Shown here piece after piece: positions 8,915 through 18,073 of a stretch of DNA of 28,762 nt. The stretch comes from Azolla pinnata. Its lineage: Eukaryota; Streptophyta; Polypodiopsida; Salviniales; Salviniaceae. A program made the translations under genes and the position numbers. Under the pieces are notes generated by a model. It had not been told where the DNA came from. It saw only the letters and a program-made list of their open reading frames with translations, and ran no database searches. The stretch is taken from NCBI GenBank assembly GCA_037176905.1, contig JBBBWG010005069.1, positions 1 to 28,762 of the forward strand. The letters are read 5' to 3'. The stretch's first letter is position 1; every line of letters starts with the position of its first letter.

Positions 8915-11900
8915 CTATCCTCGACCGAACCATCCTCTCTGAGGTTGACCCGAGTCCCTGCTGCCATTCATGAGCTTATCTAGGACTACGTTTAGCTCGA
9001 CTGGCTGGCCGTTCTCAGTCAATTGCCGTACCACACCCCGAGCTTGTTCTCGGGAGAACCCCATGGCAGCAACCTTCTCCATTATCTCATCAACAGGGGA
9101 GCGGTTTGAGGCTGAAGAAACCGAGTGAACAATTGGCTGGGCAGTCGGCAAACGAGGATAACCACCACTCGGAGCTGATGGAACTGGCTGCCCTGCCCTG
9201 TATGGTGGAGTACCATACCCTCCACTCGAGGCCTCGTATATCGATGATACTTGCTGCTGGGGCGCCACTTGTTGAGGGGCCACTTGTACATACGCAGGAG
9301 GAGGCACATTCACTCCCTGAGGAGGCCCAACTCGCCCATCATACATGGGCTGAGATACATTTGGAAGTACATGTTGTTGAGGTGGATGATAGGCTCCTGC
9401 CGGATATTGCGGAAGCTCTGGTATATAACTACTACCAGCACCTATGGCCGATGATGGTGGAACCGGACGCGGCTGCTGCATATGACCATATGCTGATGGT
9501 ACTTCACCAGAAGGATTGTAGGAGCCTTGTGGTTGTGGTTGTGGTTGTAGTTGTGGTGGCGCTTGTTGATAATGAAATGGTGGGGCAGGTGGAGGTTGTT
9601 GATAAGGTTGGGGAGGCTTTTGAGGAGCAGAATAAGGCTGCTGTACAGCTGGTTTGGGCTCATTCACACTTGGGGGTGGGGCATTTTGAGGGATGAAACT
9701 TTGTTGTTGTGGTGGTGGTGGTGGAGGTGGTAGTGGTTGTTGAGGTGGAACATTTTGAGCTGAAAAGCTCTGTTGTTGTTGTTGTTGAGGAGGAGGAGGA
9801 AGAGATGGCTGTGGTGGGGGTTGATGTTGGTATGGTGTTGGTGCTTGAGGTGGATATCTATGTTGAGCTGGCTCTGAAGATGTAACATGAGTATGAACCT
9901 CCTCTTTATTCTGCTGCCAGCTATCAGGCCCTTGTGCATGTCCAGTTCCACTTGTTATCTTGTCTTGGGTATGCTGTAATTGAAGCTGGGACTTGGTTTG
10001 ATCCAAGACCTGTTGCCTCTCTTGTACAATCTGTAATCTTGCATGTACCTGTATAACATGAATTTCAATCAACCTGTACTACCTTGCTAACCAACCCTAA
10101 TGACTTACACACGAGACTTTGGTTATACCTCTCCAAGGAGATGTTCCAGCTTCACGAGCTTGTGATTACTTTCGCTTTGGTTCTCATCCTCTGCAAGTTT
10201 AAGCCTGTGAAGAGAGTGTTCTAGGCCTTGCACAGTGCTTTCAAGGTGTGATAGCCGTGCACTTACACCCTCAAGGCTGTACAACAGCTTGTCCGTATGA
10301 TTCTTCATTGTGACCTCAATTGTGGCAATGATGGATTGATCTGATAAATCCTGATCTTCCTTAGCCTTCACAGGGTCATGGGCACGAGGCTTTTCATTAT
10401 TGAGTGGTCCCTTGACACACATCATAATCAAATGAGTTAATTGGCTCTACATTCAACGGATCAAACTGAAATATGTAATGGACAGAACAGAGAAATGATT
10501 ACAAAAGACTAGCACAAGCAAGGACACATGTATACATTCACAATGAAAGTTATACATGTAGGGAGCACGGATATGTTTGATACTTTATGTATCCAAGTTT
10601 ATTCTTTTCAGTAGCACCAACTCAGTACAAATTCATGCATTTTAGGAAATGGTGGGGATGGGTTCATGTTTGCTGTTTGCTTTTAGATTTTCACTTTCGA
10701 CAACTGAAGTGCTTCTAAGAAAGCCTTTGCCATCAACATATAGGAGATTAGCAACAAAACATAGGTAAACACAGGATATGTTAGATTCTTTACATATCTG
10801 ACTCTATTTGCTGCATCCAAATTAGGATCAGTAACTGGCTTAACACAAATGCATACATTTTGGGAATTAATGGGCGTGTGTTCTTATATTTTTTTGCTTT
10901 TTGGTTCTCATGAACAAGAGGCACACTGCTTATCAAAAGGCCTTTGTTATCAACCATATGGAGGATCGGAGACATAGAAACATAAATACACCTTTCAAAG
11001 ACATCTCACAAGGTCAAGAAAATATTACTGCTTGCATGATGATAAGAATTTTAATGATTTACTAGCGACAAACATATTGAAGGGCATAATATCAGAACAG
11101 TGTTCACATAAAAGAATCCATCGCGGACTATGGGAGCCTACACATTGCTCTGTCGACATATGATATATTGAATGAAAATTTTTGGTTCTTCATGCATCAA
11201 AACTAAAACTTCTAGATGTACCACCAACCCTGCAGGGGCAGCACGAGATTGAATTGAATCATTTTTTCCCATAATCACTTTACAACATGGCCCACTGTGG
11301 GCCAAAGTAGAAGGGATAGTCAAAATAAACAGTACAAATTTCGCATGTAACTTAAAACAACTTTCTGGGTTACTAATAAATGCTTTAGGTTTTCAGAAAG
11401 AAGCATTATAAAATGGGTTCACAAATCAAACCCTGATGCAAGCATTGAAACTAGCGAACAAAATGGAGGAGATCACTCATTAACACGGACATATTTTCCT
11501 GCACATTATGTCATGACAGCTACAATATGTATGTGTACGTAATGTTTACAAGTGTGCATATACAAATATGAATGGGTATCTACATGTATTTCATATGCAT
11601 ATGTCAGTGTATCGACAAGTCGGTACATATGTAAGTGCAGCATCAAGAAGTCTGTGTATGCATATGAAATCTCAGAACAGGGTGCAAAACCGTGAATTTG
11701 CACAAAAGTCTCACAAAAGCATACAAAATCAAAGATCGGGGAGGAGAACTACCAGGGTATGATGATGGGAATTGCTGCTGGAAGAAGCAAGGGAGGTTCC
11801 CTTGAGGAGGTGGATCGGGTCCTCTGTTCCGTGAGCATTCTCTGCCGGCTTGGGGACGCGGGTCAACTGGAAATCATAGCTGGGAGAGATGGATTCCAAG

Positions 11901-12007
11901 GCGGAAGAAGAATCCAGCGGCGGGGCGGCGTTTGTTGGCGGGGAGGCAGGGGCAGAAGAGCGCGGGTGGAGCAATTCGTAGAAGGGCTCGTTCTGTGAAC
12001 CTTCCAT
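8915..12007 (-). CDS. DUF1421-domain protein (FLOE-like), complete three-exon gene
   Basis: Exons on the minus strand: 11753-12007, 10129-10410 and 8915-10048; introns of 1342 and 80 bp, all phase 0; 1671 nt, 556 aa. The ATG at 12007 has a good context (GCCATGG). Residues 1-85 are Ser/Pro-rich. Residues about 105-200 look like a coiled coil with heptad Leu/Ile ([20 protein letters not shown] and onward). Residues about 215-490 are Pro/Gln/Tyr-rich low complexity with poly-Q and poly-P runs. Residues 497-541 carry the conserved C-terminal DUF1421 block ([20 protein letters not shown] and onward), which resembles a UBA fold. This order (coiled coil, prion-like QP region, DUF1421) is that of the FLOE family, whose founding Arabidopsis member FLOE1 forms hydration-dependent condensates in seeds. 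Which paralog this is cannot be decided; the N-terminus differs from FLOE1. The acceptor of exon 2 (TGTGTCAAG|GGA) is weak, and an alternative lies six codons downstream. Confidence 0.9.
10590..10970. repeat. Diverged ~215-bp tandem duplication inside DUF1421 intron 1
   Basis: The segment at about 10590-10755 is repeated at about 10808-10970. Shared landmarks in the same order are CCAA..., CACAAAT/CAAATTCATGCAT, CATTTTRGGAA, TGCTTTT, AAAGCCTTTG / AAGGCCTTTG, CATCAAC / TATCAACCATAT and GGAGat. Identity is moderate with several indels. It is entirely intronic. Confidence 0.7.
11588..11670. repeat. 14-bp inverted repeat in DUF1421 intron 1
   Basis: ATTTCATATGCATA at 11588-11601 and its exact reverse complement TATGCATATGAAAT at 11657-11670 can form a stem around a 55-base loop, which itself has a small inverted core (TCGACaaGTCG). 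Confidence 0.8.
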
Positions 12008-12140
12008 GGCCGATCGATCGATCAAACAGGGGAGAAGATCTGATCGATTTCGGGCTTGCTACCTCCTTTTATTTCGTTGGTGGGCGATCGGAGCAGATTT
12101 GAAGAACGCAGAAGAAGAACGCACGCAGAAGAAAGAACGC

Positions 12141-12179
12141 AAGAAGAAGAAGAAGAAGAAGAAGAAGAAGAAGAAGAAG
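12141..12179. repeat. (GAA)n microsatellite in the DUF1421 5' leader
   Basis: An almost perfect GAA run. On the minus (sense) strand it is a TTC run starting about 135 bp upstream of the ATG at 12007. Confidence 0.95.
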
Positions 12180-12299
12180 GCTAATGTCCGTTTCACACTT
12201 GGGGGATGGCCAATAGAGAGGCATGACATGTCCTGATGTCCTGTCTTCCTTGAACAATGAAGATCAATTGATTCGATCCTTTTAACCATTTGTTGTGTC

Positions 12300-12804
12300 G
12301 AATCGAGCGAAGATCGATCGATCGATCCAACGATTTGTGGTGTTGAATCAGGCGAAGATCGATCGATCGATCCAACAGTTTGCTGTGTTGAATTTGAGGG
12401 AAGATCGATCGATCCAACGATTTGTTGTGTTGAATCGAGCGAAGATCGATCGATCGACCCAACAACTTGTTGCGCTGAATTGAGCGAAGACCCATCAACT
12501 GATCAAACCAAATGGGGTCTGTTTTGAAATGGAATTGTATGAATTGGAGATAGAAATCAATCGATCCAGCGATTTGTTGTGTTGAATTGGGCGAAGATCG
12601 ATCGATCGATCCAACAGTTTGCTGTGCTGAATTGAGGGAAGATCGATCGACCGATGGATCCAACGATTTGCTATGCTGAATTGAGCGAAGATCGATCGAT
12701 CGACCCAACCGTTTGTTGTGTTGAATTGAGCAAAGACCGATCAACTGATCGAACCAAATGGGGTCCGTTTCGAAATGGAATTGTATGAATTGGAGATAGA
12801 AATC
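12300..12804. repeat. Minisatellite of GATCGATC-rich 45-bp units in a 246-bp higher-order repeat
   Basis: The unit is about 45 bp, of the form GAAGATCGATCGATCGATCC followed by AACGATTTGTTGTGTTGAATTGAGC. Four such units plus a 64-70-bp spacer (ACTGATCAAACCAAATGGGG ... GGAGATAGAAATC) form a block, and the block is repeated once: the first spacer ends at 12558, the second at 12804, a spacing of 246 bp. Because 45 is divisible by three, an open frame of about 180 codons runs through on the minus strand with a 15-residue period; I regard it as non-coding. Confidence 0.93.
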
Positions 12805-13080
12805 GTACCCCTCGAGTCATCGATGTATCAAGATCAAAATCACGCCCCATGGAAGACGTTGACCATTGGTTCAGAACAGGCTTTCTTACGCTAATGGTGA
12901 AGCTTTCCGCAGTCTGATTCTGGTGTCTCATGAAGGCGAACTTGTAGAAATGTAAATTTATAAGCATGAGAAAATTAGAGTCCTTGCCTCAACCTTTCCT
13001 CCACTACAAGGAAATTGATAATTTCATATAACCTTTCTTCCATTGTGATAATAAAAAGGACATGTCGGCCAGACTTTGTA
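12805..13080. other. Intergenic DNA, nothing recognised
   Basis: I see no gene or clear repeat between the GATC array and the LINE fragment. Confidence 0.4.
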
Positions 13081-13084
13081 AAAC

Positions 13085-13590
13085 AATAATCAACACCTTG
13101 AAATAGCTTTGATTTCACCTTTAATATCACCCCTTAGTGTCAAAATTAACTCTGTTCATATTGTCATGAAAATCTTGATAGGAAGAACAATTGAATCTTG
13201 AAATACTTTCTTACATCTTGCCTTCTAGATATGCCATAACGCAATAGAACTTAACAACTCCCAAAGTGGTTCCATCTTCTTCCTAACACCCAAAAACATG
13301 GCCTGGGCTATAGGCTTCTTTAGCAAAATAGTGTTATAGACCTGAACAACATGTATATCGGAAGAAGCCTCATAATAAAAAACTTCACTGCTCATGGAAA
13401 ACCAAGTTGCTTGCTTGCCCTCAGTAAATCTAAATAGGGAACCTGTAATACAACAAAAGACATAAAATGCAAAACCATATCAACTGAATCATTTCACAAT
13501 CCCACAAACAATGTCTTTGTGTCTCTTTCAAACCACAAAAGCAACGTAACTAATTATATCTTACAAGTCTAACCCAAGAATCGATTGCCA
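13085..13590 (-). pseudogene. Decayed LINE (non-LTR retrotransposon) fragment, zf-RVT region
   Basis: Read on the minus strand, about 13550-13450 gives LRCFCGLKETQRHCLWDC followed by EMIQLIWFCI, which matches the zinc-binding domain that follows reverse transcriptase in plant LINE polyproteins (C-x-C-x7-H-C-x3-C, then a Trp). After a frameshift near 13440 the frame continues with LFRFTEGKQATWF and, at about 13240-13200, ALWHI*KARCKKVFQDS, where the usual Trp of the LWHIWKAR motif has become TAG. A further stop lies upstream of the zinc motif and another after the KAR motif. Frameshift and stops show the copy is dead. Reverse transcriptase and endonuclease parts are not recognisable nearby, so this is a 3' fragment. 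Confidence 0.75.
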
Positions 13591-14860
13591 TTATAATATA
13601 AGCTAGCAACCATTAAAACAAAGTTACTTTTCATGCCTGTTGTCTTTCCCATATTGTTGCTTAAAATTGTTTTATAAATTTGTCGGATAATCCATAACAC
13701 TACCAACATGTAGCTATGGTGGCATGTTTACCATACTTTTGAGAGAGAATGTGATGGCTAATTTTCACAGAACTTAAAAAACTTTTTCTATTATGTTCTT
13801 GTTCTTTATATGTCTTAGTTAGAATTAATGTCATCATAAATCCTTAGACGTAATAAATGGCGATGAGATTGAATTTGAGTCTAATGAGACTTCATCTCCT
13901 CTTCGAATGTATGAGCTTGCTCTTCATATAGAAACCAATTCCTTATATAAGAGATTGTTTTTATAACATAAATTGATATTTTGATAATTTATTTGTAAGC
14001 TTTTCTTTTGCAATTTGAAAGAATGCAAGATACTAAATTAATACCATGAGATTATTTTGCCAAAAACTTTATGTTATTTGAAATGTGTTTAGTAATGTTT
14101 TGGTAAAAATATCCATTAATTAATTAAAAAAACAACTAAAGAAAAGCTCCTAGAACATTTGTGAGATAAAAAAAGCCCTTATCCAATGGAAAAACTAGTA
14201 AACAACCAAAATATTAAATATCCTAAGCACGACTTTATAACCCAATTCTAAATTTTGTAGGCAAATATACCCTCAAACTATAGGTTTAAGATTGTGATAA
14301 ACAACAATAGTAGTGATTATAGTTGTTACAGAACACAATTATTTTCATGGTAAATGCAAAATTTACAAAAAGAACAAGTTAGAATAGTTATCAGTTGATT
14401 TATTTTATACTTATTTAGTAACTCAACATAACATAGACATAGATCATAAGCTCAACATAAATTAAACACCCAAAAGAGAGGTGTAGGCCTATTACAAATC
14501 CAATATCAATACAAAGAATAAGTCTAGTCATGCAAGCCTAATAATAAATAAATCAGTGTATAATTTAATTGTGAAAATTTTCAATTGGTATTGAGAACAA
14601 TTTGTTTTACTAATAATAATTAGGGCTAAATTTTGATTATACTTGAAAAATCAATAACATATTGCTGAACTTGAAGGTATATGTTAAGATATTAAGCTCA
14701 ACATATGTACATGCGTAACTATCTAAACAATTAGCTAGTCAAATAACTCCTAATAATTTATACTCGAGAATTAAGTCAATATCCACCTATATTTATGTGA
14801 CAATCAACCCATTGAGCCCATTAGCTCCGGCATTCATTTTGTATGTACCTTGTTGCTATT
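13591..14860. other. AT-rich gene-free DNA
   Basis: No gene is supported. The stretch is AT-rich with short A/T runs. It may be old transposon sequence continuing from the LINE fragment, but I recognise no further motif. Confidence 0.5.
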
Positions 14861-14869
14861 TATACATTG

Positions 14870-15890
14870 AGGCCATGTGAGGGAATTGCAGAGGTGGACG
14901 ACCTTGAAGTCATTAGGCATCAAACGATTAGGGTTATCCATACGATTAGAGCTATCCATTAAAACTATGCATAAAATCAAAAAATTTTAAAAAAAATAAT
15001 TTTTTTTTCTCAAGAAGGTTAATTTAAAAATTATTTTTTAAAACTTTTGAACTATTTGCACTCTTGACCTTCATATCTCTAGATACTTGCTCAAAATGTA
15101 AGGGTTCTCAATAGGACTACACCCGTTTCAATATTTTTTTCTCTTAAGTAATATTTTGTCTTAAGTAATAATTTATTTTATGATCAACCATATACTAGTG
15201 GTAGGGCATGAATCTGTCTAGAATAGAATCAATGTTTAATTCTCACTTTAAACTATTTTATTTTAATACTTAGAAACTAATTTTATGTCTCTCCTTTCTT
15301 GGTTTTTTTCAAACTCTTGAATAGGAACCAATTTTCTATGAAAAAAAGAGAGGTCATGATGAGGAGAGAACCATTTTTTTCTTGACTACATGTGAAGATA
15401 ACGAAATAAATCGACTAAAAAAGCCAATTAAGAGGCCATGGTGATGAAAAGCACTATTTACTAATTAGTTCTTATTTAGAGAGGTGAGAGATGAAATTGG
15501 TCTCTAAGAATTTGGAAAATAAAATGGTTTAAGATGAAAATTAAACATTAGATCCATGCCTTACCACTAGTACAAGATTGATTACATCAAATAATATTCG
15601 AATTAAAAATGTAAACAATGAATAACAAAAAGCAGAAAACAACAGAAAAATATTTAAGAGTGAGAGAAACATATAGATATAATAAAAGGGAAAGGAAAAT
15701 AATAATACTTAAATTAAACAAAAAATAAAAAAGAAATATTTTTAAATTAAATTTCATAAAAAATAAAATTAATTTTTTAAACTTTTTTATTTTATATATC
15801 ATTTTAATGGACAACCCTGATCATTTGAGATCTCAACCATCCACCTAAGCGATCCTCTTACATGTTCTCTTTATAGCCATGTGTAGATAA
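14870..15890. repeat. ~1-kb foldback (long inverted repeat) element
   Basis: Left arm about 14870-15300 and right arm about 15475-15890 are reverse complements with moderate divergence, separated by a loop of about 170 bp. Best-matched parts: ACTAGTGGTAGGGCATGAAT at 15194-15213 against the complement of the run before 15572 (ATGCCTTACCACTAGT); AATGTTTAATTCTCACTTTA against TAAGATGAAAATTAAACATT; GATTAGAGCTATCCATTAAA against the complement of 15804-15823 (TTTAATGGACAACCCTGATC); and CATGTGAGGGA against TCCTCTTACATG. It fits a Mutator-like or foldback-type MITE, or two inverted copies of one repeat. Exact termini and a target site duplication could not be fixed. Confidence 0.75.
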
Positions 15891-16066
15891 CAATGAGAGA
15901 TAAATATATGTCTTAATATTTGGGCAGAAATGTCATATATTTTGTGTAGAAAAATCACTCTATAAAAGGCTGGGTATATTTATCTTTACCTATTTTTTTC
16001 TATCAATTTAACGTTCACTACATATATATGTATAGAACGAATCATACTTCCACAAGCTGCAAACGT
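15891..16066. other. AT-rich spacer, nothing recognised
   Basis: Short spacer between the foldback element and the 94-bp duplication, with no gene. Confidence 0.4.
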
Positions 16067-16252
16067 AATCGAGAATGATTCGAGCATTTGAAATTTTATA
16101 AATCACCAAAAGTATGTTTCAGACTAGAAGAATGATAAACTTAATAAAACATTTAAACTTAATCGAGAATGATTCGAGCATTTGAGATTGATAAATCACC
16201 AAAAGTATGTTTCAGATGAGAAGAATGGTAAATTTAATAAAATATTTAAAAT
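16067..16252. repeat. 94-bp tandem duplication
   Basis: AATCGAGAATGATTCGAGCA starts at 16067 and again at 16161. The two copies stay similar through ATAAATCACCAAAAGTATGT and AGAAGAATG to about 16252, differing at roughly ten positions. Confidence 0.92.
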
Positions 16253-16941
16253 TTTAAGAAATATAAACTAATGTTTCTAAAAATAGGAAAAACTTTATGA
16301 TTATTCTTTTCAAAAAAAAAAGTTAAAAAAAAAACACGGAACATTTGCAAGCGTTTGCAAATTTACATTCATGTTTGCAAAACTAGAAGCTTCCAAATGT
16401 TAAGTTCTATGTGTGTACATATATATATATATTGATATTTATTTATTTATATTTATATTTATATATATGTAGACAGCAGCTTGGTGAACCAACCATAGTC
16501 CTTTCCCAAAAGACAAATATTCCAAAGAAGCAATCTTAAACACTTGTGTGGGCAGGAACTCTTTCTTAAATTCCCGTAATTTGATGGCCGAGAAATCATA
16601 GCATTAAAATTGTGCACTTAAGAGATCCCAAGCTTTGATCTTATAGAAGATGGGCCCAACCTCAAGCACCCTTTCAAGCTTTGGCAAGACTTGTACAAGA
16701 TTCGATGCACCTCAAGTGCGATGAATTAGAATTAGCTCCAGCCATGCGCCGAGAAGGTTGTTTTACAAGCATGGCACTTAATCCTGATCAACCAGTCGGA
16801 GTGAGATTGACCGGTTGATTTAACGCTGGTTACATAAGGTGATTAGAAGAAAGGTGGAGCAACAAGGATCGCAAAAGGAATTACGAAAGCAACCGTATGG
16901 ATGCTGATTGACTAGTATGATCAGCGCGGTGGTGACGAGGG
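16253..16941. other. Gene-free DNA
   Basis: AT-rich at first (including TA and TTTA runs near 16420-16470), then mixed composition. I see no gene or recognisable element. Confidence 0.45.
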
Positions 16942-16947
16942 AGAAGA

Positions 16948-16981
<34 letters not shown>

Positions 16982-16985
16982 AGAG
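16942..16985. repeat. (GAA)n microsatellite
   Basis: GAA/AGA run with one GGA interruption, in intergenic DNA. Confidence 0.95.
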
Positions 16986-17180
16986 AAACGCAGGTCAGAT
17001 GTCTGGCCATTGGCTACTCTGGCAATATGATAGAGCGGATATGGAGAGAACATGACACATGGGTGCAGTTATACCGATCAGAACGGGAGGTTGGTCGGAA
17101 CCGCCAATCCTGGCGCACAACTAGCGAGGGCCGGTGTTCAAGTCAGTTACTAGTGCTATTTGGAGCATTGCAAATACCAA

Positions 17181-17181
17181 T

Positions 17182-17213
<32 letters not shown>
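17181..17213. repeat. (CA)n-(TA)n compound microsatellite
   Basis: An AC dinucleotide run (about 17181-17202) passes directly into a TA run. Confidence 0.97.
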
Positions 17214-17214
<1 letters not shown>

Positions 17215-17645
17215 AAGCGAGAGAGAAAGAAAGAAAAACATATTAACGTCTTCTAAGACCAAAATTGGAATGCAAACGAAAGTCTGGAGAAAGAAAGAAA
17301 GATTATATTAACGTCTGCTTGGGCCAGTATGACCTAAAGCGAGCTGGCGAGACTAATGCCAGGCAGAAGGGGACAAGCGCGGGCAGTTAGACAGTTAGGT
17401 TGTCGGTCAGTTATAACACGCAACGATGCAAACTGTGATCTATCATGTGGGGGGTCGATCGCTACACAATAGCTCGATCGAATCGCAGATTCAACGAGAT
17501 TTAACAGGAACAGGAGAAGACCGGCCAACTGCCCACAATATTCTATCGATTCAATCAATTGATCGAACGATCCAAGCAGAACATCGAGTCCAATGGGTCC
17601 CTGGACAAATAAACTGCATGCTGTTAATTCTTCAATTCTTCATTC

Positions 17646-17740
17646 CTTCTTCTTCTTCTTCTTCTTCATTCTTATTCATTCTTTGAAAAAAAAGCTTCTG
17701 TTTTTTGCGTTTTGCGTTTTGCTTTTTTGTTTTGCTTTTC
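17646..17740 (+). repeat. TTC tract and GCGTTTT heptamer in the pectate lyase upstream region
   Basis: A TTC run (17646-17668) is followed by about two GCGTTTT units and variants GCTTTTTT and GTTTTGC (about 17705-17740). Both motifs also occur, on the sense strand, upstream of the sugar transporter start. Confidence 0.85.
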
Positions 17741-17890
17741 CGCCACCTTTTCTTAATCTTTAAAATAAAAAGCACAGAGCAAACTGCCCACGATTTGACC
17801 TGATCGCTTTAGTTAATCTCCGCCCCCAAATTCCTTAATCATCTCCTTAAACCGTGCATGATCCACTCCCCGCCGATTCGCTCACGGCCC

Positions 17891-17898
17891 TATATATA
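17891..17898 (+). promoter_or_regulatory. TATA box of the pectate lyase gene
   Basis: TATATATA (in CCCTATATATAGC) is a strong plant TATA box. It would place the transcription start near 17920-17935, leaving a leader of about 140-150 bases to the ATG at 18074. No other TATA-like site is better placed. Confidence 0.7.
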
Positions 17899-18073
17899 GC
17901 AGAATGATCTATGGATTCCTCAGCATCTTTCGCTCTAATTTCGCCACACCCATTACTTGCAAGTGATCGGAATTCCGCGAATCCTTGATTTGCGATCGGT
18001 AAGTTGTATGTGGGCGATCGTTTTGATGCGCCACCAGCCAATCCTTAAGAGCTGCATTAAGGAGCCCGCGAAG

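Noticed and set aside
9106..9951. Open frames on the plus strand and in other minus frames across the DUF1421 last exon
   Set aside because: They are shadows of the Pro/Gln-rich coding frame, whose C-terminal domain fixes the true strand and frame.
12193..12744. 183-codon minus-strand frame with a 15-residue repeat (RSIDLRSIQHNKSLD type)
   Set aside because: It is the by-product of the 45-bp minisatellite, whose length is a multiple of three. There is no start context, domain or splice support.
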